Below, in pieces: positions 43,272 to 51,655 of a stretch of DNA of 60,414 bases. The DNA comes from Acidobacteriota bacterium (GTDB lineage: Bacteria > Acidobacteriota > Holophagae > Acanthopleuribacterales > Acanthopleuribacteraceae): assembly GCA_002747255.1 (NCBI GenBank), contig PDUC01000046.1, positions 1-60,414 of the forward strand. Reading direction: 5' to 3'. The notes beneath the pieces are model-generated. The model was given only the letters and a program-made list of their open reading frames with translations. It was not told the origin of the DNA and did not search any database. A program made the translations under genes and the position numbers. Numbering within the stretch: position 1 is the stretch's first letter; every line of letters begins with the position of its first letter.

Positions 43272-43847
43272 ATGATTGATTTTTTTAAGTCTTTGTTGTT
43301 TATGGGGTTTGTGTTTCTTGTTCAATGTTCTCTACACGCACAGGTCGTCGATGAAGACACAGCGCAACACTCCCTCGGTGGAACGGGAAACAGAAATGAT
43401 CGCCAATACATGGAAGCTTTTGGCTCACCCGATACAGATTACTCTAATCTTCGGGTTCTACAGATGGATAAAACCACTGGAACCACCGGAACGGATGATG
43501 GTGTTCTCGATAGTACGCCCTGGGCAGCCCTCGATGACACGGCTGTCACAAGTGACGGCGATGTAAAGGACGTCTTTTATTCAGTGTTTGCGGTAAGTGC
43601 TTTAACAGCCAGCGGCGCTGCTTCAGGTGGGGTCTCCCGTATTCGATCTGGATTCAACACCAATCATGTTTCTGGTTGGACCATCCATGACTTTGCGGGA
43701 GAAAACTTACCCGACAGGGCCGGTAACCCGGATGTCCGTGAGGTGCTGAAAACACCGGGAAGTGTTAATTGGATGCCTTGCGGGTTACTTTCAGGTGCGG
43801 GCGCGAGTTCTTATGAGAACCTGCGCGGTGATCAATGGAATAAGTGA
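43272..43847 (+). CDS. secreted protein of unknown function, 191 residues
   Basis: The signal peptide MIDFFKSLLFMGFVFLVQCSLHA is followed by a polar, mostly beta sequence rich in Asp, Gly and Thr (DKTTGTTGTDDGVLD, AVSALTASGAASGGVSRIRSG). No conserved family is recognised, and no repeat or catalytic motif beyond the low-complexity Thr/Gly stretch. The start at ATG 43272 has AGGAAG upstream. The frame beginning at TTG 43251 adds six residues without support. It is 70 bases before a TTG-started dehydrogenase, but is probably a separate unit with its own promoter. Confidence 0.5.
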   Translation: MIDFFKSLLFMGFVFLVQCSLHAQVVDEDTAQHSLGGTGNRNDRQYMEAFGSPDTDYSNLRVLQMDKTTGTTGTDDGVLDSTPWAALDDTAVTSDGDVKDVFYSVFAVSALTASGAASGGVSRIRSGFNTNHVSGWTIHDFAGENLPDRAGNPDVREVLKTPGSVNWMPCGLLSGAGASSYENLRGDQWNK

Positions 43848-43916
43848 ATACTTGCCTTAAACAGGCAGCCTGGTTGGCGATAAAAAATAGTAGAAATAGC
43901 AGTATTGGAGGTTATT

Positions 43917-44873
43917 TTGAAGACTGTTAAATTGCAAGAGCTTGGAATAGAAAAGAAAAGTAAGGGAAAACTGAAACCAACCATTTCCAAAGTGGGAATC
44001 ATTGGTGGTGGTTACCTGGGACAGGAGATCATCCGGACAGTGGCTCGTCACGGTCTGGAAGTGGTCTTTCTGGATTTATCTGAAGACATATTGCAGTACA
44101 CAATCGATCGTGTATCCTATGAGTTAGATCATGCGATCGAAAAATGGGAATTGACTGTGGGCGAAAAGAAGGCAATCCTCTCTAGAATTAAGGGAACGCT
44201 GGACTATGAAGATATCGCCGATGCTGATATCGTCATCGAAGCCATCAAGTCAAGGTCCAGAGAGAACATGGTCGATGTGCGCAAAAAAGTTTTTAAGAAA
44301 ATAGAAGAAAAGGTGGATGATTCAACCATCATTGCCACCAATTCCACGACTCTGGTTATCACGGAGTTGTCAAGTGAACTCAATAAGCCCGAACGGTCGG
44401 TTAGCTTTCACTTTATTTCACCTGTGCACGAGTCAAAAGTGGTTGAAGTGGTATGCGGGTTGCACACATCCAAAGAAGCTTTTGAAAAAGTATGTGAATT
44501 TGCCCGGCTGATTGGGAAACGGGTAGTTCGAGTGCTCGAATCGCCCGGTATCATTTCCACAAGACTGCTTGCCCCGTTAATTAACGAAGCATGTGGCATT
44601 TTGATGGAAGGTGTCGGCACAGTGGAAGATATCGATACGACTTTAAAGTTGGGGTTCGGCTTTCCTCTGGGTCCATTTGAAATGGCGGATAAATATGGGG
44701 TGGATCGAGTGGTAAGATGGCTCGACAATCTCTACGCTGAGTTCGGCAATTTAAGATACAAAGCTTCACCACTTTTGAAGAAAATGGTTCGAGCCAATCA
44801 GATTGGTGTTGCCACGAACCATGGCTTTTACAAGTACGATGCCAATAAAGTCAAAATTCAGGAAGAAAAATAA
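43917..44873 (+). CDS. 3-hydroxyacyl-CoA dehydrogenase paralogue with altered active-site residues
   Basis: This 318-residue two-domain dehydrogenase has a 25-residue basic N-terminal extension before the Rossmann motif VGIIGGGYLGQEI. The catalytic His is kept (HFISPVHES, usually HFMNPVP), as is the Glu in KVVEVVCG and the Ser of TNSTTL. The conserved Asn of the SNRV loop is Thr (STRLLAPLINEA). Hence substrate or activity may differ from hbd. The TTG start at 43917 has GGAGG five bases upstream; TTG 43905 lies before the ribosome site. It is 12 bases upstream of ackA, so the pair may work in acyl-CoA fermentation. Confidence 0.85.
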   Translation: MKTVKLQELGIEKKSKGKLKPTISKVGIIGGGYLGQEIIRTVARHGLEVVFLDLSEDILQYTIDRVSYELDHAIEKWELTVGEKKAILSRIKGTLDYEDIADADIVIEAIKSRSRENMVDVRKKVFKKIEEKVDDSTIIATNSTTLVITELSSELNKPERSVSFHFISPVHESKVVEVVCGLHTSKEAFEKVCEFARLIGKRVVRVLESPGIISTRLLAPLINEACGILMEGVGTVEDIDTTLKLGFGFPLGPFEMADKYGVDRVVRWLDNLYAEFGNLRYKASPLLKKMVRANQIGVATNHGFYKYDANKVKIQEEK

Positions 44874-44885
44874 GGAGACGATGTA

Positions 44886-46088
44886 GTGATTATTCTAGTT
44901 ATCAATTGTGGGAGTTCATCCATCAAGTTCAAACTGTATAATATGAAAGATGACAACCTTATGCTGTCCGGAATCGTGGATAAAATCGGCTTGAGTGGCT
45001 CGTCTTTGCGCATTGATCCTCCAAAAGATGAGTCGATTTGTTTTGAAGGTGAAATTGACGATCACAACGAGGGTATTCAAGCTGTTTTAGCTGTGCTTAC
45101 CCATAGTGAATATGGCGTTCTGGATGATGTAACGGAAATCAATGCCGTGGGTCATCGTGTGGTTCACGGAGGGGAAATGTTTCAAAAGTCCGTGTTAATT
45201 GACGATGAGGTTCTCGAGAGTATTGTGGTCTGTTCCGATTTGGCCCCCCTGCACAATCCACCCAATTACCTGGGAATTATAGCTGTTCAGAGCGTTTTGC
45301 CAGATGTCCCACAGGTCGCTGTTTTCGATACATCGTTTCATCAGACCATGGCGCCTCATGCCTACATGTACGCCATTCCCTATTCACTCTATAAAAAATA
45401 CGGTTTGCGCCGGTATGGATTTCACGGTACTTCTCATCGATATGTGTCAAGGAAATCTTGTGAGTTAACCGGGCTGGATTACAACAAGTCGAAGATTATT
45501 TCCTGTCATCTGGGTGGTGGAGCTTCGGTTGCAGCCATACTTAACGGGAAGTCCATCGATACTTCCATGGGATTGACCCCTGTTGAAGGTATGATTATGG
45601 GAACGAGATCAGGTGATCTGGATCTGGGTGTGCTTACCTACATCATGAATAAAGAGGAAATTGGAGTGGCTGCGGCCAATCATCTCATCAACAAACATTC
45701 AGGTATGCTGGGTATCACGGGTATTTCATCTGACATGAGAGATATCGAGCAGGCTGCTAACCGCGGCGATGAAAGGTCGAAACTGGCACTCGATATGTAC
45801 GAATATCGGATTAAGAAATATATTGGTGCCTATGCTGCATCGCTTGGCGGTCTGGATATGATTGTTTTCACCGGTGGCATTGGAGAAAACGATAATTTAA
45901 TAAGGGCCGGTGTATGCAGGAACATGGAGTACATGGGTTGTCACTTCGACTATACACTCAACGAGAAGGTAAGGGGAGAGGCGTGCATTCTCTCAACTCC
46001 TGAATCCAAAGTGTTTGTGACGGTTATGCCTACGAATGAAGAGTTGATGATCGCTCAGGATACCCTTCAATTAATAAAACCTGACTGA
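44886..46088 (+). CDS. ackA: acetate kinase
   Basis: This 400-residue enzyme transfers the phosphate of acetyl phosphate to ADP. Motifs are NCGSSSIKFKLY, GHRVVHGGE, DTSFHQTM, RRYGFHGTSHRYV, HLGGGASV, DTSMGLTPVEG, GTRSGDLD and VFTGGIGEN. The GTG start has GGAG upstream and lies 12 bases after the dehydrogenase. No phosphotransacetylase is adjacent. A butyrate- or propionate-kinase role cannot be excluded by sequence, though length and motifs favour acetate kinase. Confidence 0.93.
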   Translation: MIILVINCGSSSIKFKLYNMKDDNLMLSGIVDKIGLSGSSLRIDPPKDESICFEGEIDDHNEGIQAVLAVLTHSEYGVLDDVTEINAVGHRVVHGGEMFQKSVLIDDEVLESIVVCSDLAPLHNPPNYLGIIAVQSVLPDVPQVAVFDTSFHQTMAPHAYMYAIPYSLYKKYGLRRYGFHGTSHRYVSRKSCELTGLDYNKSKIISCHLGGGASVAAILNGKSIDTSMGLTPVEGMIMGTRSGDLDLGVLTYIMNKEEIGVAAANHLINKHSGMLGITGISSDMRDIEQAANRGDERSKLALDMYEYRIKKYIGAYAASLGGLDMIVFTGGIGENDNLIRAGVCRNMEYMGCHFDYTLNEKVRGEACILSTPESKVFVTVMPTNEELMIAQDTLQLIKPD

Positions 46089-46428
46089 CTCGCTGTATAC
46101 GGGGAAGCAGGTTCCGGTATCTTGACAAGGGCATTTCAAATTGACTGTCATTCGTGAAAAAGGTCAATAGGGCCTGCTTCCCAGGGTTGACCGATACAAG
46201 AAAAAGGATATGCAAGCAGAGTGTTGGTTAAAGAAAATAATTTCATTGGCTTAGGTTTTCCCTTATGTGTTGGGTAGCTTGTAAGTCTCGATAAATACCT
46301 GTTGTTTGATCTTCAGACATGATACAAATGACATCCACCCTGGTGGGCCTGTTTCATGGGGTATGGTGATTGCCCTGAGTGCCATACAGGAGGTGGGCGT
46401 CTGTTCAATGAGGAGGAATCGTTTTTTT
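46089..46428. other. intergenic region with nested inverted repeats
   Basis: There is no gene here. GGGAAGCAGG (46102-46111) pairs with CCTGCTTCCC (46173-46182), and within the 61-base loop ATTGAC (46140-46145) pairs with GTCAAT (46163-46168). This could be a structured 3' end of ackA mRNA or a small RNA. No T tract follows, so an intrinsic terminator is not supported. The remainder up to dnaB shows no clear promoter. Confidence 0.45.
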
Positions 46429-47802
46429 ATGGAACTTCCCAATAATATCGAAGCGGAGAGAATTCTTCTGGGAACAATGATCCTGGATGAATACGATATC
46501 GGTCGTGTTACCGATTGCGGAGTAGATGCAGGAAAGTTCTACCTTGAAAAGCATCAGACAATATACAAAGCCATTATGGGTCTGCTGGAAAGGGGCGTTA
46601 CACTCGACCTGGTGTCTCTTGCCGAACAACTTAGAGGCATGGGTCACCTGGATCAAGTGGGTGGGTTTGATTTCCTCGATCACCTGATTGCCGGTATTCC
46701 TGCAGTAGTCAATATTCCCTATTACGCTTCGGTGGTAAATGAGAAGTATTCCTTGAGGAAACTCCATGGTATTTCAAACCATATTCAAAAACAGGTTTAT
46801 GAAAAAGACTCCGACTCACTGAAAATTCTGAATGAAGCGGAGAATGAATTGTTCAAACTTCGGGAGGATAGCGGCGATCGTCTTGGATTTGTTCAGCTGG
46901 GAAATGCGGCACAGGAAGCCATGCAGGTTATTGAAGAACACGCCAGACATGAAGGCGGTTTGATTGGTCTTGATACCGGTTTCAGAGACCTGAACGCTAA
47001 AACAGGAGGTCTTCATCGTGGGGATCTCATTATACTGGCAGCTCGTCCGGCCATGGGTAAAACCGCTTTATGCCTCAATATCGCTCTTAATGCCGCAAAA
47101 AGACAAGGCGCCCATGTGGCCATTTTCTCACTTGAAATGCCGTCAACTCAGTTAAGCATGCGCATGATTGGAAGTGAAGCTGGAATTAATATTGGCCGAC
47201 TCAGAAAAGGAGAACTGAGAGAACATGAATGGGATGATGCCGCCCACGCCATGGGGATGTTATCCGAACTAAATGTATTTATTGAAGATTCGGGTGTTGC
47301 AACAATTCCCTCCATACGCAGTAAATTGAAACAACTCAAAAGACAACACGGTAAACTGGATCTGGTTGTTGTCGATTACTTGCAGCTCATGTCTGGAGCG
47401 AGCAAGGAAGATAAACAAAATCGCGTCAATGAGATTTCCTCCATCTCCAGGGGGCTCAAACTTCTTGCTAAAGAAATGGATGTTCCTCTGCTTGCTTTGT
47501 CACAGCTTTCCCGTGCGGCAGAGCAGCGCTCAGATCACAGGCCGCAGCTGGCTGATCTCAGGGAATCGGGTTCCATTGAACAAGACGCAGATATGGTCTG
47601 CTTTTTATTTCGTCAGGACTATTACGATGAAATGAAACGGAAGAACGAAGGCCAACTGAACTCCCCTGATCAGGAAAATGATGTTTGTGTGGCCGAATTA
47701 ATTATCGCGAAACACAGAAACGGAGAAACTGGAAAAATAGAATTGGCTTTTATCAAACGGTTAACTCAATTCAACACTTATGATTCTCATTTCGAACCGT
47801 AA
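46429..47802 (+). CDS. dnaB: replicative DNA helicase DnaB
   Basis: This RecA-type hexameric helicase has 457 residues from ATG 46429. The N-terminal domain starts ELPNNIEAERILLGTMILDEY. The C-terminal motor has Walker A AARPAMGKTAL, Walker B VVVDYLQLM, SQLSRAAEQR and RESGSIEQDADMV (arginine finger region). Earlier in-frame starts (ATG 46408, or upstream to 46306) give sequence unlike DnaB. AGGAGG at 46411-46416 is 12 bases before 46429, so the exact start is uncertain. It unwinds DNA ahead of the Pol III holoenzyme, whose tau subunit is encoded at 11968-13559. Confidence 0.93.
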   Translation: MELPNNIEAERILLGTMILDEYDIGRVTDCGVDAGKFYLEKHQTIYKAIMGLLERGVTLDLVSLAEQLRGMGHLDQVGGFDFLDHLIAGIPAVVNIPYYASVVNEKYSLRKLHGISNHIQKQVYEKDSDSLKILNEAENELFKLREDSGDRLGFVQLGNAAQEAMQVIEEHARHEGGLIGLDTGFRDLNAKTGGLHRGDLIILAARPAMGKTALCLNIALNAAKRQGAHVAIFSLEMPSTQLSMRMIGSEAGINIGRLRKGELREHEWDDAAHAMGMLSELNVFIEDSGVATIPSIRSKLKQLKRQHGKLDLVVVDYLQLMSGASKEDKQNRVNEISSISRGLKLLAKEMDVPLLALSQLSRAAEQRSDHRPQLADLRESGSIEQDADMVCFLFRQDYYDEMKRKNEGQLNSPDQENDVCVAELIIAKHRNGETGKIELAFIKRLTQFNTYDSHFEP

Positions 47803-47910
47803 TTGGACTGCCTTTTCTTAAAATAGATTGAACTATCATTTCCATTTTGTCGTCTATTTATCTAGGGACTTTAACCTAATTGTGGTTTTCTGTGCTCATG
47901 GGAGGTTTGG

Positions 47911-48705
47911 ATGAAATTCGCTGTTGCATTAATTGTCGTGTTGTTGTTGATTGGAGGAGGAACCTATTGGCTTCTTGATTCAAAAAACACTGACACACTT
48001 ATTGAAGAAACTGTAGTTGAAGAATCTACGTCAGATCTGCAGCCAAAGCCTGTGGTGGAGCCTTTGGAATCTGTTCCCACTGAGCTTGCACAGGCAGAGG
48101 AACAAAAAGATGAGTCCAAGTCTGAACCTCTACCTTCGCTTGAAGAGAGTACGCCCTGGCTTAAAGAAAAGACCGAAACCCTGCTTGAATCGCCCGTGTT
48201 CAAGGGTTTCTTTAAACAAGAAGAACCCATTCGGAAGTTTGTTGCGGCAGTTGACCGTATCAGCAGAGGGGAAAATCCCTATCGGCATTTAACGTATCTC
48301 GCACCTTCGGGGTCTTTTAAAACGGAAAAAAAGGAAGATAAAATCTTCATTCACCCGGACAACAGTCGAAGAACGCTCGCTTTGATAGAGGCCGTTGAAT
48401 TGCTGCCGGTCAAGCGTGTTCTGGCGGTTTACCAAAAAGCGGAACCTCTTTTCGTTGAAGCCTATGTCGAGTTGGGAAATTCGGATACATGGGCGGATGC
48501 GGTTAATCGCGTTTTTGATGAGATTGAGACATTTGAGTATCCTGAAACGCCCATTGAAATCATCGGAAGCAAAAGCGGGTACATATTTAAAGATCAAACC
48601 CTGGAGGAGCTTTCGCCTCTAAAGAAAGCACTCATTAGAATGGGGCCGGAACATGCTGACAGATTGAAACTGCTGGCCAAGAGTTATCGCCGTCACTGGA
48701 AGTAG
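47911..48705 (+). CDS. DUF3014-family membrane-anchored protein
   Basis: In this 264-residue protein, residues 1-22 are one membrane helix (MKFAVALIVVLLLIGGGTYWLL). Residues 30-85 are acidic and Pro/Glu rich. The C-terminal domain matches the DUF3014 pattern: FVAAVDRISRGENPYRHLTYLAP, then a Tyr/Pro-rich segment and helical end. The domain's role is unknown. The large part is probably periplasmic. GGAGG precedes ATG. It lies 108 bases after dnaB, with no clear terminator between. Confidence 0.75.
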   Translation: MKFAVALIVVLLLIGGGTYWLLDSKNTDTLIEETVVEESTSDLQPKPVVEPLESVPTELAQAEEQKDESKSEPLPSLEESTPWLKEKTETLLESPVFKGFFKQEEPIRKFVAAVDRISRGENPYRHLTYLAPSGSFKTEKKEDKIFIHPDNSRRTLALIEAVELLPVKRVLAVYQKAEPLFVEAYVELGNSDTWADAVNRVFDEIETFEYPETPIEIIGSKSGYIFKDQTLEELSPLKKALIRMGPEHADRLKLLAKSYRRHWK

Positions 48706-48943
48706 TTTTTATCTGCAACGGATAAGAGGACTCTGTGTTCTTGGGTATGCAAAATATGATTTTTTCTGTATGTTGGCACCAGAAACCTATGAGTCAGGTT
48801 ACTTGTCTTCAAAGCAATTGACTTCTCGTTTGATGAAAAAAACGCTAATTGCCCGATAAATCCTGCATTTAAGTGAACCTGTTTTGGAACAAGTGCTTTG
48901 GGGTTCAACAACAGAAAAATATCTTTTTTTTTGAAAAAACATA
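48706..48943. other. intergenic region before the tRNA promoter
   Basis: This stretch of 238 bases has no supportable gene or structure. With the promoter at 48944 it fills the gap between the DUF3014 gene and tRNA-Lys. Confidence 0.4.
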
Positions 48944-48972
48944 TTGACAAGAATCAATGCCTCTTATAGTAT
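48944..48972 (+). promoter_or_regulatory. promoter of the tRNA-Lys/tRNA-Glu unit
   Basis: A perfect TTGACA (48944-48949) is followed after 15 bases by TATAGT (48965-48970) or after 17 by TAGTAT (48967-48972), about 85 bases before tRNA-Lys. Confidence 0.7.
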
Positions 48973-49056
48973 TAGCGCTCGTTGTTTGGAGTGATCGAGC
49001 CACTCAAGAATGAAAAACTTGGATCGTTTGAACACTTTAAGCCTCGCATGAATAAA

Positions 49057-49132
49057 GGGCCCTTAGCTCAGTCGGTAGAGCATCTCCCTTTTAAGGAGGG
49101 TGTCGATGGTTCGAATCCATCAGGGCTCACCA
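49057..49132 (+). tRNA. tRNA-Lys (TTT)
   Basis: Acceptor GGGCCCT pairs with AGGGCTC. The anticodon stem TCTCC/GGAGG encloses CTTTTAA (anticodon TTT), the T-loop is GTTCGAATC, and CCA is encoded. The length is 76 bases. Confidence 0.96.
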
Positions 49133-49139
49133 CAGTCAT

Positions 49140-49215
49140 GCCCCCATCGTCTAGAGGCCTAGGACACCGCCCTTTCACGGCGGCGACAGGGGTTCAAATC
49201 CCCTTGGGGGTACCA
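49140..49215 (+). tRNA. tRNA-Glu (TTC)
   Basis: Acceptor GCCCCCA pairs with TGGGGGT. The anticodon loop reads CTTTCAC (TTC), the T-loop is GTTCAAATC, and CCA is encoded. It lies seven bases after tRNA-Lys in the same transcript. Confidence 0.96.
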
Positions 49216-49221
49216 TTTTAG

Positions 49222-49250
49222 AAGCTCCGGCAAAAGTCGGAGCTTTTTTT
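49222..49250 (+). terminator. Rho-independent terminator after tRNA-Glu
   Basis: AAGCTCCGGC pairs with GTCGGAGCTT around AAAA and runs into a T tract. Confidence 0.9.
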
Positions 49251-49389
49251 TATAGTCCTGTGTGGGGCTTCAACTTAAGGTTCATCATTCGTCACATGCT
49301 GTTCACAACAGCAAAATCCTTGTGTTAGAATTCAAGAGCCATCGTGTTGCGGTATGTATCTTATTTAATAATTGTCAGGTCGATCCAGT

Positions 49390-50154
49390 ATGCGTTTTCC
49401 AGGTTCTCTTATCGTCATTTTGCTTTTGACAGGATGCTCCGGGGCAGATGTAAAGTACTTTCACGTCAAAATAAACGACAGTTTTCCTCACGATGAGCGT
49501 TCTTACGTACAGGGGTTCGAGTATCACGAAGGGCTGTTCTGGGAAACCTCCGGACAATATGGCAAATCGTTCTTTAGCATTTGGAACCCTGCCACGGGAA
49601 GAAAGGTACAATACAAGAGCATACCTGAGGTCTTTGCCGAGGGGATGACCCGGATTGGAGAGAAACTCTATGTACTTACCTGGAAAGCAGGGGTGTGTTA
49701 TGTCTACAACTTGCCGGATATGCAGATAGAGAAAAAAGCCGGTTACAAAGGAGAAGGCTGGGGCTTGACAAACAATGGCGTGTATCTGATTATGAGCAAC
49801 GGCACAGATAAGCTTGTGTTCAGAGATCCCGTTTCATTTGAAAAGGTTAAAGAACTTGCGGTGACCCTCAATGGTAAGCCCCTGAGGTTCCTGAATGAGT
49901 TGGAATACTGCGGTGAATCAATTTGGGCCAATGTCTATCTTAGAAAAAAGATCGTTGAAATAAATCCCGACACAGGGAAAGTCCTCTCTGTGGTGGATTT
50001 AAGTCAACTGCCACTGAAGCAGGACCGTGTTGATGGAGAAGAGGTTTTGAACGGGATCGCTTTTAATAAAAAAACAGGTGCACTTTATGTGACCGGTAAG
50101 TACTGGGCCCGAGTTTATGAAGTCGAATTGGTTCGCGATCCTGAAAAGAATTGA
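49390..50154 (+). CDS. glutaminyl-peptide cyclotransferase, lipoprotein
   Basis: This 254-residue beta-propeller enzyme of the glutamine cyclotransferase (PF05096-type) family turns N-terminal Gln of peptides to pyroglutamate. The signal MRFPGSLIVILLLTGCSG has a lipobox LLTGC, so it should be an envelope lipoprotein. Family motifs are SYVQGFEYHEGLFWET, EVFAEGMT, GWGLT, LNELEYCGESIWANV and LNGIAFNKKTGALYVTGKYW. ATG 49390 is chosen because the lipobox signal starts there; the TTG at 49372 only adds residues. lspA follows within 53 bases and would process this lipoprotein. Confidence 0.9.
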   Translation: MRFPGSLIVILLLTGCSGADVKYFHVKINDSFPHDERSYVQGFEYHEGLFWETSGQYGKSFFSIWNPATGRKVQYKSIPEVFAEGMTRIGEKLYVLTWKAGVCYVYNLPDMQIEKKAGYKGEGWGLTNNGVYLIMSNGTDKLVFRDPVSFEKVKELAVTLNGKPLRFLNELEYCGESIWANVYLRKKIVEINPDTGKVLSVVDLSQLPLKQDRVDGEEVLNGIAFNKKTGALYVTGKYWARVYEVELVRDPEKN

Positions 50155-50206
50155 GTAGTTGTGCGATGCTGCGATTATCAATACATAAGTTTAAACGGAG
50201 TTCATC

Positions 50207-50713
50207 TTGAATTGTGAAAAGAAAAAAGGGCTGGGTATCCTGACAGCTGTATGCTTTGGAGCTCTTATCCTCTCCCAGTTGTTTAACTATTTTGTCTTTA
50301 GAATGATACCGGAAGGACAATCCTGGAAAATTAATTCTTGGTTTTTTTTGACACACATTCGGAATCACGGCGGTATTTTCGGTGTTTTTCAAGGCAAGGC
50401 CTGGGTGTTTACAAGCTGTTCAACGGTGCTCTTGTTTTTCCTGATTTGGTACCTGGTTAAAAGTGAGCATATTAAACGGTTTGAATTCATATGTTTCGGA
50501 TTTATTCTAGGTGGTGGTTTTGCCAATGTCCTTGATCGGATCTTTTATGGATCTGTGATCGATTATTTCGATATTCGGGGGATTCCCTACTGGCACTATA
50601 TCTTCAATATGGCCGATGTCATGATTCACATCGGCCTGTGGTCCATGATTCTCTTCGGCTATATTCTACCCGGCAAAAAGAACAAACACCGTGATCATGC
50701 ACAGCAGGTATAA
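50207..50713 (+). CDS. lspA: lipoprotein signal peptidase (LspA)
   Basis: This 168-residue four-helix aspartyl peptidase cleaves prolipoproteins after lipidation. The catalytic Asp pair is Asp119 (GSVIDYFDI) and Asp137 (FNMADVMIHIG). The family's Asn-x-Gly loop reads RNHGGIFGVF where NxGxxF is typical, and GGGFANVLDR is present. The start is TTG at 50207 with GGAG six bases upstream. It follows a lipoprotein gene. Confidence 0.9.
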   Translation: MNCEKKKGLGILTAVCFGALILSQLFNYFVFRMIPEGQSWKINSWFFLTHIRNHGGIFGVFQGKAWVFTSCSTVLLFFLIWYLVKSEHIKRFEFICFGFILGGGFANVLDRIFYGSVIDYFDIRGIPYWHYIFNMADVMIHIGLWSMILFGYILPGKKNKHRDHAQQV

Positions 50714-50848
50714 AATCTCTCGCACCACCCTATGCGGTGACTGCCTTTATGGGAAGGCTCTTCAATGCCAAAAAAGATGTGAAAAGAACACCGAACGGGC
50801 GTTTGGGAGGCACTGTGCCCTGCAACATCCAACAAAAGAGGAGTGACC

Positions 50849-51655
50849 ATGAAATGGTATTTTTTGTATGATTCAAAACCCTTGCCAGCCGCGGAAAACA
50901 TGGCTCGTGATCAGCACCTTCTCGAACAGGTGGAGTCAGGTGCCATTGACGGAGCTGTTCTGCGCATTTACCAATGGGCGCAGCCGGCACTCAGTCTGGG
51001 TTATCATCAAAAATGGCAGAAATCAGTGGATTTAGAACAACTTGAAAAGCACGATGTCGATCTGGTTAGACGCTGGACAGGCGGCCGTGCCGTTCTGCAC
51101 ATCAATGAAATGACCTACTCCGTTACGGCCCCTTTTCGCTTGCCTTTCAAAAGAACCGTCACCCATAATTACAACATCCTGGCCAAACCTCTAAAACTCT
51201 TTACCGACAGATTGAAGCTCGACGCGCGTATCGCCGAGGGAGTGCAAACGCTGCACCCAGCTCCCGGAAAGGTCACACCCTGTTTCGCCTCTCTGTCTGA
51301 AGCGGAAATTCAGACGGGGAAGAAAAAGCTCATCGGCAGCTCCCAGAAGCTCGGTAAAAACGGCTTTCTCCAACACGGCAGCATTCCTATGGAAGATCAT
51401 GCGGCTCTTCTTTCGTCCATAACGGGAAGCACTCTCGATATGTCAGAGTATATGGACACTGTCGGCGGCATTTACCGAAGACAGGGCATGGACTTGCCCG
51501 ATTTTTTTCATTTGGCTGATGCCCTTAAAACGTGCTTTGAAAGTGTATTCCACGTAGCTTTGCAGGATCTGGATTCATCCCTGCTGAATCAAAAACGCAT
51601 AAACGATTTAACAAGGCAGAGGTTTTCAAATCGGGAATGGACTTTTAAGTTTTGA
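50849..51655 (+). CDS. lipoate/octanoate-protein ligase family protein
   Basis: This 268-residue BPL/LplA/LipB-type enzyme has the LipM/LplA signature RRWTGGRAVLHINEMTYSV, ALSLGYHQ near residue 50 and KKKLIGSSQKLGKNGFLQHGS. The Lys of the last motif would carry or activate the acyl group. It attaches octanoyl or lipoyl groups to the E2 or GcvH domains. No lipoyl protein is encoded nearby, so LipM-, LplA- or LipL-type activity cannot be separated. ATG 50849 with GAGGAG upstream is chosen over the frame's GTG at 50843. Its 3' end overlaps the convergent anti-sigma-like gene by 11 bases. Confidence 0.85.
   Translation: MKWYFLYDSKPLPAAENMARDQHLLEQVESGAIDGAVLRIYQWAQPALSLGYHQKWQKSVDLEQLEKHDVDLVRRWTGGRAVLHINEMTYSVTAPFRLPFKRTVTHNYNILAKPLKLFTDRLKLDARIAEGVQTLHPAPGKVTPCFASLSEAEIQTGKKKLIGSSQKLGKNGFLQHGSIPMEDHAALLSSITGSTLDMSEYMDTVGGIYRRQGMDLPDFFHLADALKTCFESVFHVALQDLDSSLLNQKRINDLTRQRFSNREWTFKF

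Noticed and set aside
48982-49221. Reading frame across the tRNA pair
   Set aside because: It is made of tRNA-Lys and tRNA-Glu sequence and is a shadow.
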